A stretch of 64,000 bases of DNA from JAIQFV01 sp041494885. Its GTDB lineage: Bacteria > Acidobacteriota > Terriglobia > JAIQFV01. Position 1 is the first letter of the stretch; each line of letters starts with the position of its first letter. The position numbers were made by a program, and so were the translations under genes. The notes below the pieces were generated by a model. The model was given only the letters and a program-made list of their open reading frames with translations, made no database searches and had not been told where the DNA came from. This document shows, piece by piece, positions 52,378-62,183 of the stretch. The stretch is taken from NCBI GenBank assembly GCA_041494885.1, contig JBGQBO010000009.1, positions 62,001 through 126,000 on the forward strand, read 5' to 3'.

Positions 52378-53069
52378 GGTGCACTCTCCTTGAATGAGGT
52401 TGCGGAATCTTCAAATGGGTTCGTTGGACCTAGTGCCCGGTTTCTTTGAGCCGAGGGTGGCCCGCAGAACCTCCGTCTGGTGTGTTGATCGGGCCTCTAT
52501 AATACGGGATTCGCGAATCGGGCTGTTATGCAATACGGATGAGGATACCTGTAAGTTTCGCGACCTGAAAGAACCCGAAACGGAGAGGAAAATCCGGGCG
52601 CTGTCCATTTGGAACAAATACACCCTTGAACCTGACTTCCAGGATTTCAGCACGAGACCCCTGGCGCTTCCGAGAAACTTCGCGGGAAGAGAAGGGAGAG
52701 GCCTGGCTTCAGAACAGCGGCTGATGGGAAGGCCTCGCATTGGGGGCGAAAACCAATCCTCCTCCAGTATAGATTTTGGAGTTCAGAATGAATCCTACCC
52801 TGTCCGATGCCTTGCGGCGGACAACAATATGAAAGAAATCGATGTCGTTTCCAAGAGGTCGCCAGTTCGGGATGGCTCCGGCTAAAGGCGTAGGAGGAGC
52901 GGTGGCCGCCTAAGATCAAACCATCCCGCTCGGATGAAGCAGTGACCCTCCCCTAAGGGTCACCGCTTGCTCTGCTGAGTTCCGTTCGGGACTATCTTCC
53001 CCTGCCCAAGCGCGGCCGGCGGCGTGACGAACTTCAGGCCGGAGGTGAAAGCTCTCGATCCTGAGAGGG
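52378..53069. other. Intergenic region, no gene recognised
   Basis: About 690 bases between two minus-strand genes. One plus-strand frame of 163 codons (52394-52885) has no recognisable features and is probably not a gene. The terminator-like hairpin near 52950 is listed separately. Confidence 0.45.
52942..52963 (-). terminator. Hairpin downstream of the methyltransferase gene
   Basis: Eight-base stem GTGACCCT/AGGGTCAC around a six-base loop, about 105 bases beyond the methyltransferase stop. No clear T run follows on either strand, so termination is possible but not certain. Confidence 0.45.
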
Positions 53070-54140
53070 TTAAGGACGTGCCTCGAAGACGCGGTTGAAC
53101 GGCGTCTCAGTGGCGCGCCTGAACCGGGTGAAGCCGGCGGAAGTAACCACCATCCGGAGTTGTTCTTCGGTGGCGATTGTGCCCAGCGCCGTCTGCCCTG
53201 AGGCGATGGCGTTGGGAGTGCAACAAAGAACTGAAGCGCCCGAGAAGACCCGTCCCACCGGATTGAAGTTACCTTCAACTTTCTCCGAAGCCATGGGTTC
53301 CACGATGAGAGTGGTTCCGTTTGGCGCGAGCGTTTCCAGTGCGCGCTTCAGTGACCCGGTCGGCTCGCCCAGATCGTGAAGGCAATCAAAGAACGCGACG
53401 AGGTCGTATCCCGATCCGGGGAAATTCGTGGCGCCCGCGATGTCGAAGGTCACTCGATCAGCCACTCCCGCCGTGAAAGCTGCCTTGCGAGCATGGATGA
53501 TGGAAGGGGCGTGATTGTCGAAGCCGAAGAATCGGGAGTTGGGGAAGGCCTGGGCCATGATGAGGGTGGACGCACCGTGGCCGCAACCAATGTCCGCCAC
53601 CTTAGCGCCCGCTTCCAGTTTCGCCTTGACACCTTCCAGCGCGGGGATCCAGCTGGAGATGAGATGGGCGGCATACCCGGGACGAAAGAATCGTTCGGTC
53701 CCTTCGAAGAGATCGTCGTCATGTTCGCCCCAGAACATTCCCTTCCCCGTCTGAAAGGCCTCGGCGATGCGTCCGCTGGACTTCATCATGGCGGTAATCA
53801 CCTGGAAACCGCCGCAAACAAAGAACGGACTGCGGTCATCAGCCAGGGCCATGGCGTGCTCGGGAGGCAGCGAGTATCGTTGTGTCTCCGGGTCATAATC
53901 GACATACCCTCCAGCTGCCTGATTGACCAGCCAATCGCGGACATAGCGCTCGTTCGTCCCGGTGCGCTGAGCGAGTTCCACCGATGTGAGCGGCGCCGAT
54001 CCTGCCATGGCCTTGTAGAGCCCAAGCTTATCGCCTATGACCACCAGGGCTGCGCTCACCGCAGCGCCAAAGTCGTTGACGGCTTTGCCAAGGAATGCTT
54101 CTACTTTTGATTGATTGAACGCCTGTTGAGTTGCTGTCAT
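53070..54140 (-). CDS. Winged-helix class I SAM methyltransferase
   Basis: A 356-residue protein, start at 54140 after AAGGAGG; a longer frame would include that box. Residues about 20-95 form a winged-helix dimerisation-like domain (TSVELAQRTGTNERYVRDWL, then GYVDYD). Residues about 165-320 form the Rossmann methyltransferase: AKVADIGCGHGASTLIMAQA, FFGFDNHAPSI, and DLVAFFDCLHDLGEP. The substrate is not apparent; relatives methylate small molecules in diverse pathways. It stands alone, with long gaps on both sides. Confidence 0.88.
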   Translation of the reverse strand: MTATQQAFNQSKVEAFLGKAVNDFGAAVSAALVVIGDKLGLYKAMAGSAPLTSVELAQRTGTNERYVRDWLVNQAAGGYVDYDPETQRYSLPPEHAMALADDRSPFFVCGGFQVITAMMKSSGRIAEAFQTGKGMFWGEHDDDLFEGTERFFRPGYAAHLISSWIPALEGVKAKLEAGAKVADIGCGHGASTLIMAQAFPNSRFFGFDNHAPSIIHARKAAFTAGVADRVTFDIAGATNFPGSGYDLVAFFDCLHDLGEPTGSLKRALETLAPNGTTLIVEPMASEKVEGNFNPVGRVFSGASVLCCTPNAIASGQTALGTIATEEQLRMVVTSAGFTRFRRATETPFNRVFEARP

Positions 54141-54876
54141 TTTTTTGTACCTCCTTAATGACCTGGGTCTTGCGGTCATTCTTCGTTGAGTTCATGAAAC
54201 CTTGCAGGGGGTGCATATGGAACCAATCGTAAATACGTACTGAATTGGAGGATCGAAAGAAGGCCGGCGATGAGTTTCGCGAGGTGAGCCCAATCTGAAT
54301 ACTCCTCAAGCCAGTCGTGCATTTCCTCCTCGATCAGAAGCCTGGCACATCGACAGTCAGCAGTTTCCCGCCGGCAGTTTGGCGCTATCCTCACTTGGAA
54401 AGGCCTCGCAGGAAGAGTTTGAACAACCCTGAATCTCATCAGGGGATTAATCAGATTCAATTTATGAATTAAAATGTCCTTTAACTTGGTAAGATCCTAT
54501 TGTGAGCCTCCTTTTGTGTCAAGTCATATCGTGGAGTGGCGAGCAAAAGATGATTTCCTAATTCACGCGGAGTGACTTAGAGTTCAGTTGTTCGGTCCTT
54601 CGTTCACCTTGTTTGAACACCCTACGACCGGCCTGCATTGAGACGACCTCGACTCCTTTGAGAGCTTTGCCGGAAGCGGATGGACTTTCATGCGGAAAAT
54701 GCAGCTAATGGATCTTAACCTTATGCAGTCCACGGGTATAATGTGTGTCGAACAAGACGGTCCTCTGGCGAGAAAACCAGAGGATTCTCTCGTGCTGATT
54801 GTAGTCAAGATAATAGGAACACCAACAGTGCAAATGTCGAGAAGAGGAATCCCTCAATAAAGGTAGGATCAATCCG
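54141..54876. other. Divergent intergenic region, no gene recognised
   Basis: About 735 bases. A minus-strand frame (54176-54460) of 94 codons has no family features and no convincing ribosome site. No repeat array is present. The stretch should hold promoters for the methyltransferase and the DUF6982 gene. Confidence 0.45.
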
Positions 54877-55299
54877 ATGACATCAAGTCAAAATCCTCCA
54901 AGTCAATCGAACAAAACCATCGTTGCCTTTCTCGATGGGCGTCGCTTGAAAGGCTATATCTATAATTTTTCCGCCATCAAGAACTCCTTTCGCCTCCTCC
55001 CCGCTGAAGACCCATTTCATCAAAAGGGAATTGAGGTGGAGATGAAAGACCTCAAGGCAGTTTTTTTTGTGAAGGACTTCGTTGGGAATCCAGATCACCA
55101 GAGGGTACCTCTTGTGGAACCGCCCAAACATGGTCGCAAGATTGAAGTGATCTTTAGTGATGGCGAGGTCATCCAAGGAGCAACGGAAACCTACAACTCC
55201 CAGAAACCCGGCTTTTTCATGTTCCCTGCCGATTCCAACAGCAACAACCTCCGAATATTCATCGTCAACAGTAACGTCCGCGAGGTTAAGTACCTCTGA
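54877..55299 (+). CDS. DUF6982-like protein
   Basis: A 140-residue, probably cytoplasmic protein with two similar halves. The first has VAFLDGRRLKGYIYNFS and KDLKAVFFVKDFVGNP; the second has IEVIFSDGEVIQGATET, PGFFMFPADSNSNNLRIF and a final VREVKY. This matches the DUF6982 pattern, a small beta-rich domain of unknown function. AGGTAGGA lies about eight bases before the ATG. A long antisense frame overlaps it completely but is the tail of a degraded MFS gene and not a protein in its own right. Confidence 0.75.
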   Translation: MTSSQNPPSQSNKTIVAFLDGRRLKGYIYNFSAIKNSFRLLPAEDPFHQKGIEVEMKDLKAVFFVKDFVGNPDHQRVPLVEPPKHGRKIEVIFSDGEVIQGATETYNSQKPGFFMFPADSNSNNLRIFIVNSNVREVKYL

Positions 55300-55365
55300 T
55301 CCGTTTCGGCGATCCTGTACTTCCTTCTGAAACAAGGATTCAAACTGGTCAAATGGATCAGTCAT

Positions 55366-55812
55366 ACCACCAGCGCGCAGATGCAGGTAGCCAGCCGCTC
55401 CCATGACGACCAGAAACCCCGCGATGAGGCCGTAGAGGTTCCGCACCCCGGTCCAATTCGCCACTTTTCCCGAGATGGAGACGCCGATGATCGTGCCGAG
55501 TCCGACCAGGGCCACAAGGGCTCCAAACACCTGCGACTCAGAGCGCAAAATGTCGCGGACGTAGACGGCGATTAAGGCGTCAAACGCCCCCGCGGCCAGA
55601 AGCGTCACGGCCATGGCCACCGTCACGAAGCGAATGGACGGCTGGTTCCAAATGAAATGAAATCCTTCCCTCATATCCCCCAACAGCGCCCGGATCCCTT
55701 TGACTGAATCTTTCGGAACGCGGTTCAGAAGGAGGGTCGAAAGGAGACCGGCGCGGCTTTTTCTTCCATGGATGCTTGTGGCCTCGACCTCTCCAACAAA
55801 CCCGATATCCAA
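55366..55812 (-). pseudogene. Internal fragment of an MFS transporter
   Basis: About 130 codons that resemble the middle of a 400-residue major-facilitator permease: DMREGFHFIWNQPSIRFV, TVAMAVTLLAAGAFDALI, YVRDILRSESQVFG, then VGLGTIIGVSISGKVANW. Similarity is lost before residue 20 of the frame and after GYLHLRAGG. The open frame continues antisense through the DUF6982 gene, which explains its 309-codon length. Both ends are truncated, so it is a relic. Confidence 0.75.
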
Positions 55813-56356
55813 AGTTAAACGTCATCCCTTTCCCCAAAACCGTAAAGGGAGATTAAATGAATTCAGCTCTTCTCTGACGAGTCAGGACCAGAATCGTCCA
55901 TGGTCGCTCCAATGCGTTGGCGTCCGGGTGCTGGCGCGGGACGAAATCATTGGAGCATTCCTCCCGAGTTCGCAGACCCGCTGGCCCTCTTGAATGCACA
56001 TTTAGCAGCCATCAGGCATCAAGTTCTTTACATTTTCTGCTGTTTTCTAGTTCGCTCTGGATGAGTCCTGGCGGGCATCGCGACCACTGTGAAGGCCGAA
56101 GACAGAAAAGGGCCTGGAGCACGGAGGTCATGTTTGTTCGTGCCCGCAGGCCCTTCACCCCTTGTACGCCGATTCTATTCCTCTGTGTAAAAGGGGACTT
56201 GAACTCACCCGGTATCGCTCCATGGAAAACCTCTCCTTGAAACGGGAAATTTTCCACGAGATTTTGTCGCTGAATTTAGCGACTCCTACCGCGATGAGTG
56301 ATCCCCGCGTGTCACATTCTTTAGAAGAAAACGATTTGATACTCCTCGATCTATCT
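55813..56356. other. Intergenic region, no gene recognised
   Basis: About 540 bases between the MFS fragment and the 3' end of the small secreted protein gene. Short frames have no family similarity. Part of it may be further decayed MFS sequence, but I cannot show that. Confidence 0.4.
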
Positions 56357-56836
56357 TTAGTGGCCGGTGACAGCAATCCACCTCCCGGCGGACGTGGTCA
56401 CGAAAACGATGGGGGCAAAGCAAGGGCTTGGAACATCGACCTTGGCTTCGATTCTGGCATCCCCGGCTGGAGTGGCCGGAAAATCTTCGGTGCTGACGAC
56501 GATCGTGGTCGGCTTGCCCGTAGCGTCGATACTCTGACAGCTCAGAGCTGCCCGGAAATTGGGTAGTGGATTTTGCCCGGTTCTAACCAGCACTAGACCC
56601 CTGACGTGGACCTCAAGCTCGCCCTCCGAATTGAGCTCCCCTCGACCTTCTGAGATCATCCACGCTGCTCCTGCGCCAAGGACACCCTGTATGGGAGTCT
56701 GTGGAGTGACGGATCCCAGGAAAGGTCCCGATACACCTACCATTGTTTTGAATTTGAGAATGCTTGAGTCGTCTGAATCGGCCCAAGCAACGCTGGCAAA
56801 AAGTACACCTAACAACAGCACTACTATTTTCTTCAT
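56357..56836 (-). CDS. Small secreted protein of unknown function
   Basis: A 159-residue exported protein with a signal peptide (MKKIVVLLLGVLFASVAWA) and GGAGG six bases before the ATG. The mature part is beta-rich and contains GVLGAGAAWMISEGRGEL, LEVHVRGLVLV, a single Cys in ALSCQS and a second in PSPCFAPIVFV that may form a disulfide. I recall similar conserved secreted proteins in soil bacteria but no named family. It is flanked by long gaps. Confidence 0.75.
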   Translation of the reverse strand: MKKIVVLLLGVLFASVAWADSDDSSILKFKTMVGVSGPFLGSVTPQTPIQGVLGAGAAWMISEGRGELNSEGELEVHVRGLVLVRTGQNPLPNFRAALSCQSIDATGKPTTIVVSTEDFPATPAGDARIEAKVDVPSPCFAPIVFVTTSAGRWIAVTGH

Positions 56837-57473
56837 GGATTACCTCCAATTGAGAATATTCAGGATCATCGAAACCAAAGCAATTTCGTCACCAATAATC
56901 GTCGTGGTCTCAGCGCCAACTGTGTGTCGTTGATATGCATGAAGAAAATGTATAAAATTGACCAGAAACGGCACTGCTTGTCTTCACCTTTTTCTACAAA
57001 AATTTGTATTGCTCCAGGTACTCTCTCCTGATTTACGGAGCCGGATGGATTCCACCGGGGTTGCCAGGGATAAAAAGGAACTTATGGGATTATCCCTTGG
57101 TTCCCGGTTCCTTGCAGGGAGCACATTCTTGGTATTGACGATGACCCGCGCCAGGAAATGCGTGGGTCGGTGAGAGGTGAAGTTTGTCACTTTGCGGGGA
57201 AGGTTCGGTCAGGGTGGAAAGATGGGAAGAAAGCTGAGACTCAGCTCTTGGCCTTGACCCGGCTCGATGAGAACTAAAACGCCTCTTTTACGAAGGTTGG
57301 TGCGTGGGGCTGTTCGCGGGGGGGAACGAACGGTCCAATGAACCGAAGCCTCAGGATGGATCGAGGGATGTTTCTCCCGCCGAACCGGCATCCTGTCCAA
57401 AAAAACTGGTACCAAAGTAAGGTTCCATTTCAATGGAGGTGGCAAATTCTTAGGCAGCTGAATCTAAAGCAGC
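56837..57473. other. Intergenic region, no gene recognised
   Basis: About 640 bases between the small secreted protein gene and the 3' end of the alpha-mannosidase gene. Several frames of 60-80 codons exist on both strands without recognisable features or good ribosome sites. Confidence 0.45.
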
Positions 57474-60400
57474 CTAAAAATACGCTTTCAATGTGACCAC
57501 GGCATTTTTTCTTGTATGAAATTTCACAACATTCCTTTCAAACACGACCGATTCTCCGTCCTCTTCCAGAAAATTGGATTGAACCATCTTCTTAGGAGTT
57601 TGCGGCAGGGTTACCACGGCGTTAGTTTCTTCGCCCTTCGAGTCATACCACTGTATCATCCAAGCTTTTGAGTCTTCAGCTTGCTTGATTGACGTCAGAA
57701 TCAGGGAAGCCGGCGCGATCTGAATAAAGGAATTCACCGGGGGCAGTTCACCTGGATGGGAATCCGTCTGATAGACGATCATGGGATTGTTGTACTCATA
57801 GCCGCGTTCGACCGTCTGCGCTTCGTTTACACGGCCCTTGTGAGGATAGAGCGCATATTCAATGACGTGCTTACCCCGGTCTGCCGTGGGGTCCGGCCAT
57901 TTGGGCGAGCGAAGTAGGGAGAGGCGGATGGTGTTGCCTTTTATGTCGTACCCGTATTTGGATCGGTTCAACAGGCTCACGCCAAAATCATCCTGTGAAA
58001 GATCGGCCCATCGCTCCGCGGGCACCTCCACTTTGGCTTTCTCCCAAGGGTCCTTCATCCCGGTGGACCGTTGAATCTGACCAAATGGAATTTCGTAAGT
58101 GGCCATCGTGTCCTCAACGGCAAGTGGGAACGCGACCTTCAGCATGGTCCGTTCTTCCCACCAATCCACGTGGGTCCGAAATTCAATTCGATCCAGACCC
58201 GAATACAGGATCACCTCCTGGGTAAAGAAAGAACTGGGGAAGCCTTCTGCCGGGAACTCGCGTGTGAAACCCGGGCCCAGTACATCCCGTTGGATCCTGA
58301 TGATGGAACGCACCGGCCCCTTCTCAACCACCTCGACCCTTCGCAAGGTTGACGGATACGCAGTTCCGGTGAGGCCGATATTCCAGGCGTCCCACTGTTT
58401 GGGCTTGTCCTCCAGAATCTGGAGTTCATTCCCGGAGCCATTCAGGAGCTCTTTCCCGATTCGCTTGTCTAAAACGCTCTTGACCCAGCCGGATGCAGGA
58501 TCTGCACTCACGCGGAAGAAATCATTTTCTAGAGTCAGGGGGGTAGTCAAGGAAATCACCGTGGGCCCAGCGGCCGGTTTCTGCCGTCTCAGGGCATAGA
58601 CTTTGTAGCCCAGGGCGGGGATCTTTTCCGCGACAAAGAGTAATGCGCGGTGGTACCTTTCCTTCTCAATCATTTGGGAAACAATCTCTTCTCCGTTGAG
58701 ATCAAAGACGGCATAGTCGTTCTCGTCGCCTTCGGGCAATGCGGCTTCCACTACATCCGTCCTATCCCACGAAAGCGGATTAAAAATAATGATGGGTGCG
58801 CCGCTCTTGATGCCGGAAGTATTGATTTTTTGCGCGAGAGCCCCCAATCCCCTCCTCAGTTCGTGAACTCCAATGGCCTCCGCCGCCTTATGTCGCTCGG
58901 TCGCATCGATGTACACCTCCCGGATTCCTGATCCCGGCAGGATGTCGTGGAATTGGTTGAACAGCAGGTTTCGCCACGCCTCTTCCAGGTCTTTCGTATG
59001 AACACCTCCACCGAACAAGGAGGATAGTGTGGAGAATTTTTCCGCATTAATCAGAAGGCTTTCGTTACGGCGGTTGAACTCCTTCATGTTCGCTTGGGTT
59101 GTGAAGGTCCCCTGGTGGTATTCCAGGTAGAGTTCGTCTTTCCACGTGGGAATCTTTGCGGGGCCCTGTTTCTTCAGCCATCCCAGGTAATCCTTCGCCG
59201 CGCCGTATTCGATGTTCGGATAAATATCGAGGGATTTAAGATGCTCGATCCGATCCAGCATCTCGTTGGTAGGACCTCCCCCGTGGTCGCCCACTCCAAA
59301 GAGGATCAAAAATCGCGTGAAGCCGGTATTGGCTTCGAATTGGCGAAGCCAATCGACCAACCGGTACGGGTCGGTCACCTCGTTGACATAGTCGAACGGG
59401 AAGTAGCAGAGAACGCGCGAGCCGTCGGGACCTTCCCACCAAAAGGCGTGGTGAGGAAAAACGTTGGATTCGTTCCATCCGATCTTTTGGGTAATAAACG
59501 CATCGATGCCGGCGTTGCGATACATCATGGGCATGTTCCCGTTGTATCCGAAGGAATCCGGATTCCACCCGACGGTCACCTCGACTCCCAGGCGCTCTTT
59601 GAAGTATCGTTTGGCATAGAGCAAGTGATGCGCCCAGGATTCCCCGCTGGGGAGGTTGCAATCCGGTTCCACCCACATCCCCCCGACCACCTCCCAACGT
59701 CCTTCTTTGACGCGCTGCTGAATTTTCGAGAACACCTCCGGGTACCTTTGTTCCATCCAGTCGTAGTAGGCGGCGGAGCTTTGTGTATAGGTGAAGTCCG
59801 GCCGTGTCTCCATCATTTTGAGGACTGAATTAAAGGTGTTCTTACACACCTCCACCGTCTCTTTCTCCCGCCACAGCCATGCAGCATCGATATGCGCATT
59901 GGCGGTCAACACCATCGTGAATCTCTTTGCAAAGTCATTGAAGGGCTTCAACTGTGCGCGAACGCCCTCCATCGACTGAAGAAACTTGTCCATTGTTCCA
60001 CGCTTCAGAGCGCTGACATCGACCTCCCCTGCGAGCGATTGCAGGGACTGATAGAGATGCCTTTTTTCATCTTTATCAATACTGGACTTGTCGATACCCG
60101 GATCCTCGCGCTTCGTGGCGTTGGTCTGATAGGTATCGAAGCTCAAGAGTTTCTGTCCGACCCTCAGACTCAAAGCAAAGTCCTGAATTCTCTGGCGAAC
60201 CAGTTTCGTCGCCGCCGACTCTCCCTCCATTTGGATTCGAGATCGAAGCAGACGCAGGGGGCCCCCGGTGTTGATGGCCTTGATGGCGATACGGAATTTG
60301 TCTCCGGGATGCGCATCCTCGGTCAAAACAAACTCGCCGTCCCAGTCGAACCGACCCTTTTCCTGGCCATTGACCCAGAAGAACCCGTAGTCATCGACCG

Positions 60401-60719
60401 TCACGAGAAACTTGATTTTCCCGGCGACAGGCTGTCCCAGGATACGGTCCGGCAGGATGATTTCTTTTCTCAACCAGCAGGAATCCACATAAGTGGATTC
60501 CCCGATCTTGAGATTTTCCCATGAGGAATCATCGAAGCCTTCCCGGGCTGGATCGCCTTGAATTCCCGGTGCGATTTTAAGGTCAGGGCTCATCCTCCAG
60601 TCGTTGAACGAGACCAGGGTCAGCATATCAAGCGCCTGAGAGAGCAAGTCGACATTGGTTTGTGCACGGAGCGGACCACAGAGAATGAGAAAAACGAGCA
60701 CGATTCTCGATATTTTCAT
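57474..60719 (-). CDS. Exported GH38 alpha-mannosidase
   Basis: About 1081 residues from the ATG at 60719. A signal peptide (MKISRIVLVFLILCGPLRAQ) is followed by a beta-sandwich-like N-terminal part (about 30-190, WENLKIGESTYVDSCWLR). The GH38 catalytic domain starts near 270: zinc-ligand motif NAHIDAAWLWREKETVE, GGMWVEPDCNLPSGES, and the nucleophile Asp in VGWNPDSFGYNGNMP. A helical domain and C-terminal beta domains follow. The enzyme releases alpha-mannose from glycans in the periplasm or outside. It follows the genes of a ribose-type importer that could take up the released sugar. Confidence 0.92.
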   Translation of the reverse strand: MKISRIVLVFLILCGPLRAQTNVDLLSQALDMLTLVSFNDWRMSPDLKIAPGIQGDPAREGFDDSSWENLKIGESTYVDSCWLRKEIILPDRILGQPVAGKIKFLVTVDDYGFFWVNGQEKGRFDWDGEFVLTEDAHPGDKFRIAIKAINTGGPLRLLRSRIQMEGESAATKLVRQRIQDFALSLRVGQKLLSFDTYQTNATKREDPGIDKSSIDKDEKRHLYQSLQSLAGEVDVSALKRGTMDKFLQSMEGVRAQLKPFNDFAKRFTMVLTANAHIDAAWLWREKETVEVCKNTFNSVLKMMETRPDFTYTQSSAAYYDWMEQRYPEVFSKIQQRVKEGRWEVVGGMWVEPDCNLPSGESWAHHLLYAKRYFKERLGVEVTVGWNPDSFGYNGNMPMMYRNAGIDAFITQKIGWNESNVFPHHAFWWEGPDGSRVLCYFPFDYVNEVTDPYRLVDWLRQFEANTGFTRFLILFGVGDHGGGPTNEMLDRIEHLKSLDIYPNIEYGAAKDYLGWLKKQGPAKIPTWKDELYLEYHQGTFTTQANMKEFNRRNESLLINAEKFSTLSSLFGGGVHTKDLEEAWRNLLFNQFHDILPGSGIREVYIDATERHKAAEAIGVHELRRGLGALAQKINTSGIKSGAPIIIFNPLSWDRTDVVEAALPEGDENDYAVFDLNGEEIVSQMIEKERYHRALLFVAEKIPALGYKVYALRRQKPAAGPTVISLTTPLTLENDFFRVSADPASGWVKSVLDKRIGKELLNGSGNELQILEDKPKQWDAWNIGLTGTAYPSTLRRVEVVEKGPVRSIIRIQRDVLGPGFTREFPAEGFPSSFFTQEVILYSGLDRIEFRTHVDWWEERTMLKVAFPLAVEDTMATYEIPFGQIQRSTGMKDPWEKAKVEVPAERWADLSQDDFGVSLLNRSKYGYDIKGNTIRLSLLRSPKWPDPTADRGKHVIEYALYPHKGRVNEAQTVERGYEYNNPMIVYQTDSHPGELPPVNSFIQIAPASLILTSIKQAEDSKAWMIQWYDSKGEETNAVVTLPQTPKKMVQSNFLEEDGESVVFERNVVKFHTRKNAVVTLKAYF

Positions 60720-60912
60720 AAGAGGGATTCCTCGGGATTTGAAGAACTGGAAGCCACACATAAGCACAGGACTCACAAGGTTTGTGTCGGAGTCAAGAGT
60801 TTGACCGGAGAGCGAGCGGTAAAGGATCGTCGGAAAGCTCATGAAAACGCCTTCACCTGTGATCGCGGCTCGATAATTTGTACCTCTTGTCCATCTATAG
60901 TGGCTGGACTGA

Positions 60913-61866
60913 TTACCTCTTTCTCATTTGATCCAACATCACCGCCACCAGGATTACTAATCCCACAATGATCTGTTGCACATAAGAGTTGACATTGAGC
61001 AGATTCAGGCCGTTCCGTGAGACGCCGATCAACATGGCTCCGACAAAGGTGCCGACAATGGAGCCACGGCCGCCAAAAAGACTTGCCCCTCCGACAACGA
61101 CAGAGGCGATGACGTCCAGTTCGTACATCAGTCCTGCATTCGGCTGTCCGGAGTTCATTCGCGAGGCGAGAAGTATTCCGCTCAGCGCCGATAGCACTCC
61201 GCAGAGAATGTACACCTGCTTGAGGACCCGCTTCGTGTTGATACCCGCCAGCCTTGCCGCCTCCAGGTTTCCGCCGACGGCATACACATGTCGACCGAAG
61301 CGAGTGTATTGCAGCACGATGAACGCGGCCGTGTACACCGCGAGCATCATGAGGGTCGGGAAGGGAAGGCCTGCTATCCGCCCGCTGCCCAGCACGCTGA
61401 ACGCGTGGGGGAGGCCCCAGATCGGCCTGCCGCCGGTATAGAGGTAGGCTCCCCCACGCCAAATACTCATGAGCGCCAGAGTCACAATGAAAGGTGTAAT
61501 GTTGAACCGCGTGATGAAGAAGGCCGAGAGCCACCCGGAGAATGCGCCGACAAAAACCCCGGTCGCGAGGAAAAGAGGGAAGGAGTAAATCAACGGAATC
61601 GGGAGTTTCAAGACGCTGGTGGCGAGCACGCCGCTGAAGGCCACCAGGGCGCCCACCGAGAGGTCGATGCCGGCCGTCAGGATCACAAAGGTCATCCCCG
61701 CGGCAATAATCGCCGTGATGGAAATCTGGAGGGTAACATTGAGAATGTTATCGGTCGTGAGAAAGAACGGAGAAAGCCGCGAGAACAGAATGATCTCGAT
61801 CAACAGGGCGAGGCTGATGCCGTACTGGCTCAAAACCTTGGGGAGGATCTTTTTCCTCGAATTCAT
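60913..61866 (-). CDS. Sugar ABC transporter permease (RbsC-like)
   Basis: A 317-residue inner-membrane permease of the ribose/xylose/galactose type with about ten helices. Family motifs are TFVILTAGIDLSVGALVAFSG, FNITPFIVTLALMSIWRG and the cytoplasmic loop AARLAGINTKRV, which contacts the ATPase. The start at 61866 is chosen since ten upstream residues (CFFVAGANS) look non-coding. It lies after the ATPase gene with a 288-base gap, unusual for such operons, and before the mannosidase gene. The substrate is probably a mono- or small oligosaccharide. Confidence 0.93.
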   Translation of the reverse strand: MNSRKKILPKVLSQYGISLALLIEIILFSRLSPFFLTTDNILNVTLQISITAIIAAGMTFVILTAGIDLSVGALVAFSGVLATSVLKLPIPLIYSFPLFLATGVFVGAFSGWLSAFFITRFNITPFIVTLALMSIWRGGAYLYTGGRPIWGLPHAFSVLGSGRIAGLPFPTLMMLAVYTAAFIVLQYTRFGRHVYAVGGNLEAARLAGINTKRVLKQVYILCGVLSALSGILLASRMNSGQPNAGLMYELDVIASVVVGGASLFGGRGSIVGTFVGAMLIGVSRNGLNLLNVNSYVQQIIVGLVILVAVMLDQMRKR

Positions 61867-61874
61867 GGAATTAG

Positions 61875-62183
61875 CCCCAGCCACAAAGAAACACAAAGAA
61901 AAAACCCTTCGATCAGGAAGCCGGAAAGGCGGGAGAGTAAAAACCGATTCGCGCTGTGTAAGGTTTGAGGAGCGCTGGAGAGCGAGTGCATAAGGGCTTT
62001 TCTAATTTCCAGCGTTATTCTTCCTGGAAACCTAGAATGCCGGCATCTTCTTGTGCTACCCGTGAATCCATCTCGATCCGGTTCATATCGCGCGGGATGC
62101 AAGTTCCCGCAGCTCTTGGCCGCCCCGTCTCCCAGGCTCCCTCGGAAAACATTTTCATCTTTGTGTTTCCTGTGCCCTCTCGG
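61875..62183. repeat. Weak inverted word pair in the importer operon gap
   Basis: Plus strand 61880-61898 reads CACAAAGAAACACAAAG-like words; minus strand 62155-62175 reads CACAGGAAACACAAAG-like words, with about 255 bases between them. The minus-strand copy forms the last codons of the ATPase gene (AQETQR). This resembles the heptamer elements in layout, but the period is not clearly seven and only one pair is present. Confidence 0.4.

Noticed and set aside
52394..52885. 163-codon plus-strand frame in the gap before the methyltransferase
   Set aside because: No ribosome site, no recognisable domain and an unlikely composition.
54176..54460. 94-codon minus-strand frame upstream of the methyltransferase
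   Set aside because: No family features and no good ribosome site; its 3' end nearly reaches the better-supported gene's leader.
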